A DNA stretch of 64,000 bases from Streptomyces sp. NBC_01451 (GCF_036227485.1 NZ_CP109479.1:2604001-2668000), one strand, 5' to 3'; positions 1 through 9,277 are shown, numbered from the stretch's first letter. The notes: generated by a model from the sequence alone, not told the origin. Program-made: numbers and translations.

Positions 1-1995
1 GAGCCTGCGGGCGGCCTGGACGAGCAGTTCGTCGCCCGCCTGGTGTCCGATCGTGTCGTTGACGGCCTTGAAGCCGTCGAGGTCGATGAAGAGGACGGCC
101 GTGCCGCGGTCGGTGGAACGGCGGCCGGACAGGGCCTGCTGCACGCGCTGGGTGAACAGGGCGCGGTTGGGCAGGTCGGTGAGCGGGTCGTGTTCGGCGT
201 TGTGCTGCAACTGGGCCTGGAGCCGCACCCGTTCGGTGACGTCCCGGCTGTTGAAGATGAGGCCGCCGTGGTGCCGGTTGACGGTGGACTCGACGTTCAG
301 CCAGCCTCCCCCGCTCTCGGCTTCTCCCCCAGCCTCCGGCCGGGAGGTCCCCCCGCCGCCGGCCTTGAAGCGGCACTCGATGCGGGTGGTGGGTTCGTCG
401 TCGGGGCTGGCGGCGAGGAAGCGGCGCACTTCGTGCACCACGCAGCCCAGGTCCTCGGGGTGGATGAGGTGGGCCAGTTCGGTGCCTACGAGTTCCTCCG
501 CGGACCGTCCGTAGACCCCGGCGGCGGCCGGGCTGACGTACCGCAGAATCCCGTTGGGAGCGGCGATCATGATGACGTCGCTGGAGCCCTGCACCAGGGA
601 GCGGAAGTGGTTCTCCTTCTGGGCCAGTTCCTGGGTGAGGGTGATGTTGTCGAGCAGCATGATGCCCTGGCGCACGACCAGCGCGAGGACGACGCCACCC
701 GCGGTGATGAGCACCACGCGGTCGGGGCTGCGGCCGTTGAGAACGTTGTAGAGGACGCCCAGCGTGCACACGGCGGCGGCCAGGTACGGCGTGAGCGCGG
801 CCAGGGACCCGGTGATGGGCCGGGTGAACGGATACCTGCCGTGATCGCCTCCCGGTGCGGGCGGATGCCCCTGCCTGGGGGCGGGCGCCCGGCCCTGGCG
901 GGGTGCGGGCCCGCGTCCGTCGGGCCTGCCCGGGTGCTGCCGTCCGGGGCGGTGTTCGTGCACCACACGCGTGTGCCCGTCGGACTCGCCCGGGCCGCCG
1001 TGCCCGGAGCCGACCCATGGGGCGTACGCCAGCAGCAGCGAGCCCGCGAACCAGCCCGCGTCGAGCAGCTGGCCCGAGTGGTAGTTGTTGTGCATCAGGG
1101 GCGAGGTGAACAGGGCGTCGCAGCCCACGGTCAGGGCGAGCGCGCCGATCGCGGTGTTCGCGGCGGAGCGGTTCACGGTGGAGCGCCGGAAGTGCAGCGC
1201 GAGGACCATGCTGACGAGGGCGATGTCGAGCAGCGGGTAGGCCAGCGACAGCGCGGTGTGCGCGACGCTGGGCCCGTCGGCCTTCGCGGCCTGCGCCAGG
1301 GCGAGGCTCCAGGACAGGGTGAGGAGCGAGCCGCCGATCAGCCAGGCGTCGAGGACCATGCAGACCCAGCCGGCCTTCGTCACGGGCCGCTTGGCCAGGA
1401 CCAGGAGTCCCACGATGGCGGGCGGGGCGAAGCACAGGAAGAACAGGTCGGCGAAGCTGGGGCTGGGCACGGCCCGGTCGAGCACCACCTCGTACCAGCC
1501 CCAGACGAGGTTGCCCAGGGAGGCCATGGCGGACGACAGGGCGAACAGCAGCCAGGCGGGCCGAAAGCGGATGCGGCGCCGGGCGTAGAGGAAGCACGAC
1601 ACGGCCGCGGCGCCCGCCGCGACACTCAGTCCGAAGTCGCCCATGATCAGGGCGAGTCGGGGGGAGCCCCAGCCGAGCGCGGAACCGACGGCGTATCCCG
1701 CGCACACCAGGGCCAGCACGAGCTGCGAGACCAGGTTCGTCCCGCCGCCGAAGACCGGCCGGCGGGCCAGCAGTGCCCCGGGGGAACTCACCGGACACTC
1801 CGGGCCCGCACCGCGACCGCGTCCCGCGCGCCCCGTCGCGCCGGGTGCGCGGTGGGGGCCGGGGGCGCGGTGTGGGTGTGCCTCCGGCGACCGCCGTGTC
1901 GGCGGTGCTGGTGATGGCTGCTGTGGCCGCGTCTGCGCGCGGCCGTGCACCAGGGTCGCCGTCGGCGGCCCCGCCGCGTCGGATCGTTCGTCCAT
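1..1995 (-). CDS. Membrane PAS-GGDEF protein (diguanylate cyclase family), 3' end outside window
   Basis: The first 665 codons are present from an ATG at 1995 (MDERSDAAGP); the frame is open to the left edge. After a Pro/Arg/His-rich cytoplasmic N-terminus come about eight hydrophobic segments (roughly residues 70-320), a PAS domain (about 350-490, with IMIAAPNGILRYVS) and the opening of a GGDEF domain (DPLTDLPNRALFT, then FIDLDGFKAVNDTIGHQAGD). Such proteins make cyclic di-GMP, which controls development in Streptomyces. The GGDEF signature itself and any following EAL domain lie beyond the edge, so activity cannot be judged. A Gly-rich stretch of about 20 residues in the PAS domain is encoded by a small palindromic insertion (305-355). 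Family confident; enzymatic status unknown. Confidence 0.88.
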   Translation of the reverse strand, partial: MDERSDAAGPPTATLVHGRAQTRPQQPSPAPPTRRSPEAHPHRAPGPHRAPGATGRAGRGRGAGPECPVSSPGALLARRPVFGGGTNLVSQLVLALVCAGYAVGSALGWGSPRLALIMGDFGLSVAAGAAAVSCFLYARRRIRFRPAWLLFALSSAMASLGNLVWGWYEVVLDRAVPSPSFADLFFLCFAPPAIVGLLVLAKRPVTKAGWVCMVLDAWLIGGSLLTLSWSLALAQAAKADGPSVAHTALSLAYPLLDIALVSMVLALHFRRSTVNRSAANTAIGALALTVGCDALFTSPLMHNNYHSGQLLDAGWFAGSLLLAYAPWVGSGHGGPGESDGHTRVVHEHRPGRQHPGRPDGRGPAPRQGRAPAPRQGHPPAPGGDHGRYPFTRPITGSLAALTPYLAAAVCTLGVLYNVLNGRSPDRVVLITAGGVVLALVVRQGIMLLDNITLTQELAQKENHFRSLVQGSSDVIMIAAPNGILRYVSPAAAGVYGRSAEELVGTELAHLIHPEDLGCVVHEVRRFLAASPDDEPTTRIECRFKAGGGGTSRPEAGGEAESGGGWLNVESTVNRHHGGLIFNSRDVTERVRLQAQLQHNAEHDPLTDLPNRALFTQRVQQALSGRRSTDRGTAVLFIDLDGFKAVNDTIGHQAGDELLVQAARRL
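305..355. repeat. Small palindromic insertion-like element inside the PAS-coding region
   Basis: About 50 bp rich in C-runs and G-runs. It carries CTCCCCC near one end, CTCTCGGCTTC in the middle and GGTCCCCCC at the other end. It encodes a Gly-rich insert (about AGGGG..GESGGG) between CRFK and WLNVEST, a place where PAS domains normally have only a short turn. A related sequence interrupts the M1 peptidase gene at 45292-45334. Here the reading frame is kept. That this is a mobile mini-element is inference. Confidence 0.5.
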
Positions 1996-2193
1996 AGGCC
2001 GTGCATCGCCCGTCGCCCCCCTCACAGTCTGCAATGTCCATCCCCGGCGCCGAACGGTTCGCGGCGCAGCCCCTGTCGGGACGATACACCAGTCTCGTCA
2101 CTCAGGGACATAGTTCCTCTACTCTCCGTAACGGCCGACGGCTGTGCCGACACACCCCGCATACGGGGGAATGCGGAGGGTGCCCGAACCGGA

Positions 2194-3144
2194 CTATGCG
2201 TCGACCGCCCCCGTCGTAAGGATCACGTTCCGCAACGGCTCCTGGTTCATGAAACGGCTCAACTGGTCCGCCAGCAGCCTCTCGGCGCGCGGCCGGAACG
2301 CGGAGGTCGGGCCGCCGACGTGCGGGCTGATGAGCACGCCGGGTGCCTGCCACAAGGGGTGGCCCGGAGGCAGCGGCTCCGGATCGGTGACGTCGAGGGC
2401 GGCCGTCAGACGCCCGGATTCCAGCTCGGAGAGCAGCGCCTTGGTGTCGACGACGGGCCCGCGGGCCACGTTCACGAGCAGTGCGCCGTCCTTCATCCGG
2501 GCCAGGAAATCGGCGTTCACCAGCCCTCTTGTCTGATCGGTGAGGGGTGTGGCGAGGATCACGATGTCGGCTTCGGGCAGCAGGGCGGGCAGTTCGGTGA
2601 GCGGGTGCACCGGTCCGCGCGCCGTGGTGCGCTCAGAGCGCGCGACGCGCGCCACCCGCGCGAGCTCGAAGGGCGCGAGCCGGTCCTCGATCGCGGCGCC
2701 GATCGATCCGTAGCCGACGATGAGGGCGCTCTTGTCGGCGAGCGCCGGCCGGAAGCCGCCCCGCCACTCCCCCTTGTCCTGTGCCCGCACGAAGTCGGGG
2801 ATGCCGCGCAGCGAGGCCAGGATCAGGGCGAGGGCCAGCTCACCGGTGCTCGCCTCGTGCACACCGCGCGCGTTGCACAGCCGCACGCCCGGGTGCAGCC
2901 GCCCGAGCCCGGGCTGGATGTTGTCGACGCCCGCCGACAGCGTCTGAAGCACCTGGACGCGGGTCATCTCCGGCAGGGGACGTACACAGACCTCGACGGG
3001 CTTCATGTACGGCACGACGTAGAACGCGCAGTCGGCCGGGTCCCCGGGGTAGTCGTCGTCGCCGTTCCAGAAAAGGTAGCCGGGCCCTTCGGGGAGGCCC
3101 TCGATCTCCTCCGGCGGGATGGGGAGCCACACGTCAGCAGTCAT
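2194..3144 (-). CDS. D-isomer specific 2-hydroxyacid dehydrogenase
   Basis: 316 aa from the ATG at 3144 (MTADVWLPIP); a GTG two codons earlier is an alternative. This NAD(P)-dependent family interconverts 2-keto and D-2-hydroxy acids. Visible are the Rossmann motif VGYGSIGAAIEDRL, the substrate-binding arginine in NVARGPVV, the glutamate in DVTDPEPLPPGHPLW and the catalytic histidine in ISPHVGG. Length matches the family. It is transcribed divergently from the aldo/keto reductase at 3221 with only about 75 bp between starts, so they may share a control region. The actual substrate cannot be read from the sequence. Confidence 0.9.
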   Translation of the reverse strand: MTADVWLPIPPEEIEGLPEGPGYLFWNGDDDYPGDPADCAFYVVPYMKPVEVCVRPLPEMTRVQVLQTLSAGVDNIQPGLGRLHPGVRLCNARGVHEASTGELALALILASLRGIPDFVRAQDKGEWRGGFRPALADKSALIVGYGSIGAAIEDRLAPFELARVARVARSERTTARGPVHPLTELPALLPEADIVILATPLTDQTRGLVNADFLARMKDGALLVNVARGPVVDTKALLSELESGRLTAALDVTDPEPLPPGHPLWQAPGVLISPHVGGPTSAFRPRAERLLADQLSRFMNQEPLRNVILTTGAVDA

Positions 3145-3220
3145 GGTCACGAGCGTAGGCGAACCCCTGTGCGTACAGAGGTTAGGTTTGGGGGGCAAGG
3201 AGAGAGAGGTTCACGACCAG

Positions 3221-4219
3221 GTGGAGCGCAGGACGATCGGCGCGGCGGCGCTCGAAGTGGGGGCCGTCGGCCTCGGGTGCATGCCGATGACCTGGGCGTA
3301 CAGCGCCTCCCGGCAGCGTGGCGAGGAGTCGGTGCGGGCCGTGCACCGGGCCCTGGACGAGGGCTCGACGCTCCTGGACACCGCCGACATGTACGGCCCG
3401 TTCACCAACGAACTGCTGGTGGGACGGGTGTTGAAGGAGCGGCGCCGGGACGCCTTCGTGTCGACGAAGGTCGGTCTGCTGGTGGGTGATCAGCACATCG
3501 TGGCCAACGGCCGCCCGGGATACGTGAAGCGGGCGTGCGACGCCTCGCTGCGCCGGCTCCAGACGGACGTCATCGACCTCTACCACCTGCACCGCGCGGA
3601 CCCGGAGGTACCCGTCGAGGAGACCTGGGGCGCGCTGGCGGAACTCGTACGGGCGGGAAAGGTGAGGGCGTTGGGGCTGTCCGCGATGGGCGCGCGGTCC
3701 GGGCGCCGGCCGGGGGCGCGGCTGCACGACGCGACGATCCGCCAGCTGGAGCGGGTGCAGCAGGTGTTTCCGGTCAGCGCGGTGCAGGCCGAGCTGTCGG
3801 TGTGGTCGAGGGAGGCGCTGGACGCGCTGCTGCCGTGGTGCGCGGCCCGCGACATCGGCTTCCTGGCGGCGATGCCCCTGGGCAACGGCTTCCTGACGGG
3901 GACGCTGACCCCGGGCGGGGGCTTCGAACCGGAGGACATCCGCGCCCGCCATCCCCGCTTCACGGCCGACATGATGGCGGCGAACCAGCCGATCGTGGCG
4001 GGCCTGCGCCGCGTGGCGGCACGGATCGGCCCGGAGGTCACCCCGGCCCAGGTGGCGCTGGCGTGGGTCCTCGCGCAGGGCCGGCACGTGGTGCCCGTGC
4101 CCGGGGCGAAGCAGGAACGGTGGGTGGCCGAGAACGCGGTGGCGGCGCGGCTGCGGCTGTCGGCGGCGGACCTGGCCGAGGTGGCGGCACTGCCCGGGGC
4201 ACAGGGGTCGTGGGACTGA
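3221..4219 (+). CDS. Aldo/keto reductase
   Basis: 332 aa. The GTG at 3221 (VERRTIGAAALEVGAVGLG) fits best because a purine-rich GAGAGAGG lies about 11 bp upstream and homology starts there; no ATG lies closer. This is an NADPH-dependent oxidoreductase with a TIM-barrel fold. Seen: GLGCMPMTWAY at the N-terminus, the tetrad region LDTADMYGPFTNE (Asp and Tyr), VSTKVG (Lys), DLYHLHRADP (His) and the C-terminal cofactor segment VPVPGAKQERWVAEN. It resembles the AKR13-like group common in actinomycetes. Substrate unknown. It is divergent from the hydroxyacid dehydrogenase gene. Confidence 0.9.
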   Translation: MERRTIGAAALEVGAVGLGCMPMTWAYSASRQRGEESVRAVHRALDEGSTLLDTADMYGPFTNELLVGRVLKERRRDAFVSTKVGLLVGDQHIVANGRPGYVKRACDASLRRLQTDVIDLYHLHRADPEVPVEETWGALAELVRAGKVRALGLSAMGARSGRRPGARLHDATIRQLERVQQVFPVSAVQAELSVWSREALDALLPWCAARDIGFLAAMPLGNGFLTGTLTPGGGFEPEDIRARHPRFTADMMAANQPIVAGLRRVAARIGPEVTPAQVALAWVLAQGRHVVPVPGAKQERWVAENAVAARLRLSAADLAEVAALPGAQGSWD

Positions 4220-4316
4220 CGCCGGAACCGGGCCGCGGGCATCGGGAACCCGTGATCGGGAACTCGTGAGGCGCGAGCGGTGTATGACAAGGAGAACCCG
4301 CCGCGTCGAAAGGACC

Positions 4317-5501
4317 ATGATCGTGCAACGTAGAGCTGTGACGGCCGTACTGGCCGCGGCCACGCTCCTGCTCACGGCCGGCTGCTCCTCCGACGAGGGA
4401 GGGAGCGGGGACGGCGGTGGGCCGGGCGGCAACGACAGCGCGTCACCGGGACGTACGAGCCCGGAGTCGTCGCCCCCGGCGCGGGGGGCCGAGCAGACCC
4501 CGCCCGCCAAGGGCTCGGTGAAGGTGGTGCGCACGGTCACCGAGGGCCTGAAGACGCCCTGGGGCCTGGCCCCGCTGCCGGACGGCGATCTGCTGGTCTC
4601 CTCCCGTGACGAGGGCACGATCACGCGCGTCGACACGGAGACGGGCAGGAAGACCGAGGTGGGCGAGGTGCCGGGCGTCTCCGCGGCCGGTGAGGGCGGT
4701 CTGCTGGGCCTCGCACTGTCCCCGTCCTTCTCGTCGGATCACATGGTCTACGCGTACTTCACCACCGATTCGGACAACCGTATCGCCCGGATGCTGTACG
4801 AGGAGGAGAAGCCGGCGGGCGAGCAGCTGGGCGCCCCGAACACGGTCTTCCGGGGCATCCCGAAGGGCTACATCCACAACGGCGGCCGGATCGCCTTCGG
4901 CCCGGACAGGATGCTGTACGCGGGCACGGGCGAGAGCGGTGAGACGGGTCTGTCGCAGGACAAGGCCTCGTCGGGCGGCAAGATCCTGCGCCTGACCCCG
5001 GAGGGCGAGCCCGCCCCGGGCAACCCCTTCCCCGACTCCCCGGTGTACTCCTACGGCCACCGCAATGTGCAGGGCCTCGCCTGGGACTCGAAGCAGCGCC
5101 TGTTCGCCTCGGAGTTCGGCCAGGACACCTGGGACGAGCTGAACCAGATCGAGCCGGGCGACAACTACGGATGGCCCGAGGCGGAGGGCGACAGCGACGA
5201 CGACGCGTTCCACAACCCCGTCGCCCAGTGGCACACGGACGACGCGTCCCCCAGCGGCGTCGCCTACGCCGAGGGCTCGATATGGATGGCGGGGCTGAAG
5301 GGCAAGCGTCTGTGGCGCGTCCCGCTGAAGGGCACGGAGACCTCGGCCGACCCGCAGGCGTTCCTGGAGGACGAGTACGGCAGGCTCCGTACGGTCGTGT
5401 CGGCGGGCGGCGACAAGCTGTGGCTGGTGACGAGCGAGACGGACGGCAGAGGGTCCCCGGAGGGCGGGGACGACCGGATTCTGGAGCTTCAGGTGACGTA
5501 G
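4317..5501 (+). CDS. PQQ-dependent sugar dehydrogenase-like lipoprotein (glucose/sorbosone dehydrogenase family)
   Basis: 394 aa from the ATG at 4317, with AAAGGA just upstream. The N-terminus is a lipoprotein signal (MIVQRRAVTAVLAAATLLLT followed by AGC, lipidated Cys about residue 23), then a Ser/Gly/Pro-rich linker to about residue 75. The rest is a beta-propeller of the GSDH family: TPWGLAPLPDGDLLV, GGLLGLALSPSF, YIHNGGRIAFGPD, YSYGHRNVQGLAWD and EFGQDTWDELNQIEPGDNYGWP are recognisable family blades. It should sit on the outer face of the membrane and oxidise a sugar or related compound using PQQ. The natural substrate, and whether PQQ is bound, are not known. Confidence 0.88.
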   Translation: MIVQRRAVTAVLAAATLLLTAGCSSDEGGSGDGGGPGGNDSASPGRTSPESSPPARGAEQTPPAKGSVKVVRTVTEGLKTPWGLAPLPDGDLLVSSRDEGTITRVDTETGRKTEVGEVPGVSAAGEGGLLGLALSPSFSSDHMVYAYFTTDSDNRIARMLYEEEKPAGEQLGAPNTVFRGIPKGYIHNGGRIAFGPDRMLYAGTGESGETGLSQDKASSGGKILRLTPEGEPAPGNPFPDSPVYSYGHRNVQGLAWDSKQRLFASEFGQDTWDELNQIEPGDNYGWPEAEGDSDDDAFHNPVAQWHTDDASPSGVAYAEGSIWMAGLKGKRLWRVPLKGTETSADPQAFLEDEYGRLRTVVSAGGDKLWLVTSETDGRGSPEGGDDRILELQVT

Positions 5502-5516
5502 CTGTCCGGCAGTGGC

Positions 5517-5774
5517 TTATTCGTCTATCAACGACTGGTCGAGGAGTGCCACCGAGAGCAGGATCAGGAACGCCCGGTGGACCATGTAGCCGGCGGTCAG
5601 CCCCGGGGCGACGGACACCACACGGATGTCCTCGCCGCTGACGGCCTGGGACACGGGCGTGAAGGGATCCTCGGCCAGCTTCAGCAGCCCGCGCTCCAGG
5701 AGCTTGCGTCGGTCTTCGGGAAGCGTGTCGCGCTGTGCGGCGGCACGCTCGGTGAACTCGATCTGGTACAACAC
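5517..5774 (-). CDS. RelE/ParE-superfamily toxin-like protein without an adjacent antitoxin
   Basis: 85 aa from a GTG at 5774 preceded by GGAGGAG at ideal spacing. The sequence (VLYQIEFTERAAAQRDTLPE, then LLERGLLKLAEDPFTP, and SVAPGLTAGYMVHRAFLILLSV) follows the RelE/ParE beta-alpha-alpha-beta plan: an N-terminal strand, a basic helical hairpin and a C-terminal sheet. Such proteins cleave ribosome-bound mRNA or poison gyrase and normally pair with a DNA-binding antitoxin. The nearest upstream gene is a DUF6191-like protein rather than an antitoxin, and the dehydrogenase is downstream on the other strand, so it looks solitary. Family call moderately sure; toxicity untested. Confidence 0.65.
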   Translation of the reverse strand: MLYQIEFTERAAAQRDTLPEDRRKLLERGLLKLAEDPFTPVSQAVSGEDIRVVSVAPGLTAGYMVHRAFLILLSVALLDQSLIDE

Positions 5775-5859
5775 GGCTCCTCCGAGGAGTTTGTCCTGCT
5801 GCCAGCATCCCGCGTCGAGGCGGTCGGCGTGCACCGACCGGGAACAGCCCCAGCCGGTG

Positions 5860-6063
5860 TCAGAGTTCCTGAGAAGCCTCCGGCCGCTCCGGTTCTTCCG
5901 GCTGCTCCGACCGGCGTACGACGACCTTTCCGGACGCGAGGTCTATCGGGCCGCGTCCGGGGTCGCCGTCGCCGACGTCCGTGCGGGTCAGCTCCAGGCG
6001 GTTCTGCTCGTCGCGCGTGTGCTTGCGTCCCGGGGCGAAGAGCTCCTCGAACATGTTGAACAC
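5860..6063 (-). CDS. Small DUF6191-like protein
   Basis: 67 aa starting MFNMFEELFAPGRKHTRDEQ. It is hydrophilic and charged, with a central DVGDGDPGRGPIDLASGKVV segment followed by a Glu/Pro-rich tail (RSEQPEEPERPEASQEL). The N-terminal pattern matches small proteins of unknown function seen widely in Streptomyces (my recollection is DUF6191). It lies 46 bp downstream of the LuxR-type regulator gene on the same strand, so it may be co-transcribed with it and with the RelE-like gene further on. No membrane segment or catalytic motif is seen. Confidence 0.65.
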   Translation of the reverse strand: MFNMFEELFAPGRKHTRDEQNRLELTRTDVGDGDPGRGPIDLASGKVVVRRSEQPEEPERPEASQEL

Positions 6064-6108
6064 GGGGCCTCCCAGGGGCCTGGGTTCCTTGCAGCGTAGC
6101 TCCCGTCC

Positions 6109-9100
6109 TCACCCGGTCGTCCGGACCGGGACCGCCCCGGGCGGGAACAGCCCCAGCCGGTGGGCGACCGCAGCCGCCTCTCCCCGGCCCGAGACGCCCA
6201 GTTTGGCCAGGATGTTCGAGACGTGGACGCTCGCCGTCTTCGGCGAGATGAAGAGTTCCTCGGCGATCTGCCGGTTGGTGCGGCCGGCGGAGACCAGGCG
6301 CAGGACGTCCCGTTCGCGGCTCGTGAGGCCCAGGGATTCGGCCGGGTCCGCCGCGGGACGGGACGAGGCGCGGGTCGGGGTGAGGCGGGCGCGCTGGGCG
6401 AGGAGGGTGACGGCGTCGGCGAGGGGGCGGGCGCCCAGGTGACCGGCGACGGTGGCGGACAGCCGGAGGAGTTCGGTCGCCCGGTCGCGGTCGTCGGGCT
6501 CGGCGCCGTCCGTGAGCAGGGACTCGGCGAGGCGGTGGCGGACCCGGGCGAGGTCGTAGGGGCGGTCCAGGGCCTCGAAGGCGGTGACGAGCCGTGACCA
6601 GGTGTCCGGGGTGGCGGTGCCGTCGGCGCGCTGGAGTTCGGCGCGGACCCACTGCTCGTGGGCGAGCCAGACGGGGGCGCCCGTGGTGAGCTTCTTCGCG
6701 GTGTCGAGGATGCGGGCGCAGGCCTCGGGGCGGCCCGCGTCCACGGTGGACAGGGCGCGGGCATCGGCCTCCGCGGTGGCGGCGGCGAGGAGCAGCAGCC
6801 AGCCGTAGCGGTGGGTGCCGGGCGGGAAGCCGGTGTCCAGGACGTGGCCGAGTTCGGTGCGGGCGTCGAGGAGGCGGCCCTCGGCGACGGTGACGCCGAT
6901 GCCGACCAGGGCGAGCAGCAGGTCGTGCTGGGGCATGGGGTCGTGGGTGCCGAAGTGCTCGTGGGCGGTGGCCAGTTGGCGCGCGGCCTCGGGCAGGTCG
7001 CCCCGGTCGAGAGCGAGCCTGGCCAGGCAGATGGCACCGGCGCCCTGCGGCTTGTTGCTGTGGCCGCGCCGCAGCGCGTTGGCCGCGGCCTCGGCGGCTT
7101 CGTCCCAGCGGCCGAGTGAGTACAGCGATTCGGAGAGGTTGCCCCACACCCAGGCCTCGGAGTCCAGCAGCCCGAACCTGCGGGTGTAGGCGACGCCCTC
7201 CTCCAGGATGGGGACGGCGTCCCGGGAGCGGCCGACGCCTTCGAGTCCGGAGGGGAGGTTGACGTATGCCCGCCCGGCGACGAGGAAGATGTCCTCAGCG
7301 ACCGCCCGTTCCTTGATGGCGTGCATCTCCTCGAACCCGGTCTCCGTGGCACCGGCGTCGATCAGGAGGCCGCCGTGGGTGAGCCGGGCGTGCAGTTCGG
7401 TCTCGTGGGCGCCCACCATGCGCGCGTACTCGACGGCCTTCTCGGCGGCGGCGAGGGCGTCGGGGCCCGGGCAGTGCAGCATCGACCAGACGGCGGCGCT
7501 TGCCAGGACGTCGGCGTGGACCTCCGAGGGCGGCAGGCCCCGTACGAGGTTCTGGGCGGTGTCCAGTTCCTTCCAGCCGTCGCCCCGGGACAGGGACTGG
7601 ACCAGGCGGGAGCGCTGGCACCAGAACCAGGCGGCGCGCAGGGGGTCTCCGTCGTCCTCCAGGAGGTGCAGCGCACGCTTGATGATCTTCAGGGCGCGTT
7701 CGCGCTCCCCGCACAGCCGGCCCGCGACGGCGGCCTCGGCCATGAGGTCGAGGTAGGGCAGGGGCGTGGTGGCCGGGTCGCAGCCGCAGGGCGGGTAGAC
7801 CTCGGTGTAGTCGACGGGCCGGAGTGTGGTCCGTACGGCGTCGGGGGCGGCGTCCCACAGCTCCATCGCCCGTTCCAGGAGCCGCAGTTGCTCGGAGTAC
7901 GCGTACCGGCGGCGGGCGGTGACCGAGGCGTCCAGGACGGCGGGGAGCGCCTTGGCCGGGTCGTGGGCGTGGTACCAGTAGCTGGCCAGACGCATGGTGC
8001 GTTCGTCGGCGGGGACGAGCGTCGGGTCGGCTTCCAGGGCCTCGGCGTAGCGGCGGTTGAGGCGGGAGCGTTCGCCGGGGAGCAGGTCGTCGGCGACGGC
8101 CTCGCGGACCAGGGAGTGGCGGAAGCGGTAGCCGTCGCCGGCCGGGGTGGCGAGCAGGAGGTTGGCGCCGACGGCCGCGCGCAGCGCCTCGATGAGGTCG
8201 TCCTCGGCGAGCCGGGCGACGGCGGCGAGCAGCCGGTACTCGACGGTGGAGCCGCCCTCGGCGACGATCCGGGCGACCCGCTGGGCGCTCTCGGGCAGGC
8301 TTTCGACGCGGACGAGGAGCAGGTCCCGGAGGGTGTCGGTGAGCCGGGTGCGGCAGCCCTCGTGGGCGGCGACGGCGAGTTCCTCGACGAAGAAGGCGTT
8401 GCCGTCGGAGCGGTCGAAGATCTCGTCGACCTGGGCCGGTTCGGGTTCGGCGGCGAGGATGCCGGCGATCTGGCGGCCCACTTCGGCGCGGTTGAAGCGG
8501 CTCAGCTCGATGCGGCGGACGGTGCGCAACCGGTCCAGTTCGGCGAGCAGGGGGCGCAGTGGGTGACGGCGGTGGACGTCGTCGGCGCGGTAGGTGGCGA
8601 GGACGACGAGGCGGCCGGTGCGCAGGGTGCGGAAGAGGTAGGCGAGGAGGTGGCGGGTGGAGGCGTCGGCCCAGTGGAGGTCTTCGAGGGCGACGACGAC
8701 CGTGCGGTCGGCGGCGACGCGTTCCAGCAGGCGTGCGGTCAGTTCGAAGAGGCGGGCCATGCCCTCCTCGTCGTGCCGTCCGACGCCGGTCTCGCCCAAC
8801 TCCGGTAGCAGCCGGGCCAGTTCCTCCTCCTGCCCGGCAGCGGCGGCGGCCAGCTCGTCGGGCAGCGCGCGTCGCAGGGCACGCAGCGCGGTGGAGAAGG
8901 GCGCGAAGGGCAGCCCGTCGGCGCCGATCTCGACGCAGCCGCCGAGCGCGACGACGGCACCCCGGCCCAGGGCCGCTTCGGCGAACTCCTCGACCAGCCG
9001 CGTCTTGCCGACCCCGGCCTCCCCGCCGAGCAGCAGTGCCTGCGGCTCACCGTCGGCCGCACGGGCGAGCGCGTCGTGCAACACCCCCAACTCGTCACCA

Positions 9101-9168
9101 CGACCGACGAACACCGGACAGACGGACCTGGTCTCCACGGGCCAGAGCATCGCACAGGGCTCTGACAT
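6109..9168 (-). CDS. Large AAA-ATPase LuxR-family transcriptional regulator (LAL type)
   Basis: About 1019 aa from the ATG at 9168 (MSEPCAMLWPVETRS); the ATG at 9150 is an alternative and neither has a clear ribosome site. It has an N-terminal P-loop ATPase module (LLLGGEAGVGKTRLVEEF, residues about 47-62; Walker B-like VVVALEDLHWAD), a long helical TPR-like middle and a C-terminal LuxR/GerE helix-turn-helix (LTSRERDVLRLVSAGRTNRQ, then ISPKTASVHVSNILAKL). Large LuxR regulators of this design respond to ATP and a ligand to activate pathway genes. Here it sits with small unknown genes rather than a biosynthetic cluster, so its regulon is not evident. Confidence 0.9.
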   Translation of the reverse strand: MSEPCAMLWPVETRSVCPVFVGRGDELGVLHDALARAADGEPQALLLGGEAGVGKTRLVEEFAEAALGRGAVVALGGCVEIGADGLPFAPFSTALRALRRALPDELAAAAAGQEEELARLLPELGETGVGRHDEEGMARLFELTARLLERVAADRTVVVALEDLHWADASTRHLLAYLFRTLRTGRLVVLATYRADDVHRRHPLRPLLAELDRLRTVRRIELSRFNRAEVGRQIAGILAAEPEPAQVDEIFDRSDGNAFFVEELAVAAHEGCRTRLTDTLRDLLLVRVESLPESAQRVARIVAEGGSTVEYRLLAAVARLAEDDLIEALRAAVGANLLLATPAGDGYRFRHSLVREAVADDLLPGERSRLNRRYAEALEADPTLVPADERTMRLASYWYHAHDPAKALPAVLDASVTARRRYAYSEQLRLLERAMELWDAAPDAVRTTLRPVDYTEVYPPCGCDPATTPLPYLDLMAEAAVAGRLCGERERALKIIKRALHLLEDDGDPLRAAWFWCQRSRLVQSLSRGDGWKELDTAQNLVRGLPPSEVHADVLASAAVWSMLHCPGPDALAAAEKAVEYARMVGAHETELHARLTHGGLLIDAGATETGFEEMHAIKERAVAEDIFLVAGRAYVNLPSGLEGVGRSRDAVPILEEGVAYTRRFGLLDSEAWVWGNLSESLYSLGRWDEAAEAAANALRRGHSNKPQGAGAICLARLALDRGDLPEAARQLATAHEHFGTHDPMPQHDLLLALVGIGVTVAEGRLLDARTELGHVLDTGFPPGTHRYGWLLLLAAATAEADARALSTVDAGRPEACARILDTAKKLTTGAPVWLAHEQWVRAELQRADGTATPDTWSRLVTAFEALDRPYDLARVRHRLAESLLTDGAEPDDRDRATELLRLSATVAGHLGARPLADAVTLLAQRARLTPTRASSRPAADPAESLGLTSRERDVLRLVSAGRTNRQIAEELFISPKTASVHVSNILAKLGVSGRGEAAAVAHRLGLFPPGAVPVRTTG

Positions 9169-9246
9169 CGCGGGACTGGTTATCGGGCCGACGGACGGGG
9201 TGACGGGCGGGGTTACCGGCGAAGTGGTGGACAACAACGTGCCGGA

Positions 9247-9277
9247 CGGGCCGGTCGCCGAGACGGCGACCGGCCCG
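9247..9277. terminator. Perfect 13-bp hairpin upstream of the LuxR-type gene
   Basis: CGGGCCGGTCGCC, loop GAGAC, then the exact complement. It lies downstream of the 61-aa gene (stop at 9360) and upstream of the regulator start, so it probably ends the small gene's transcript. There is no T-run, as is usual in Streptomyces. Confidence 0.65.

Noticed and set aside
43..1914. A long plus-strand open reading frame of 623 codons at the left edge.
   Set aside because: Its translation is Gly/Val/Glu/Arg-rich without any domain, and the opposite strand encodes a clear membrane-PAS-GGDEF protein over the same bases. It is an antisense shadow of a GC-rich gene.
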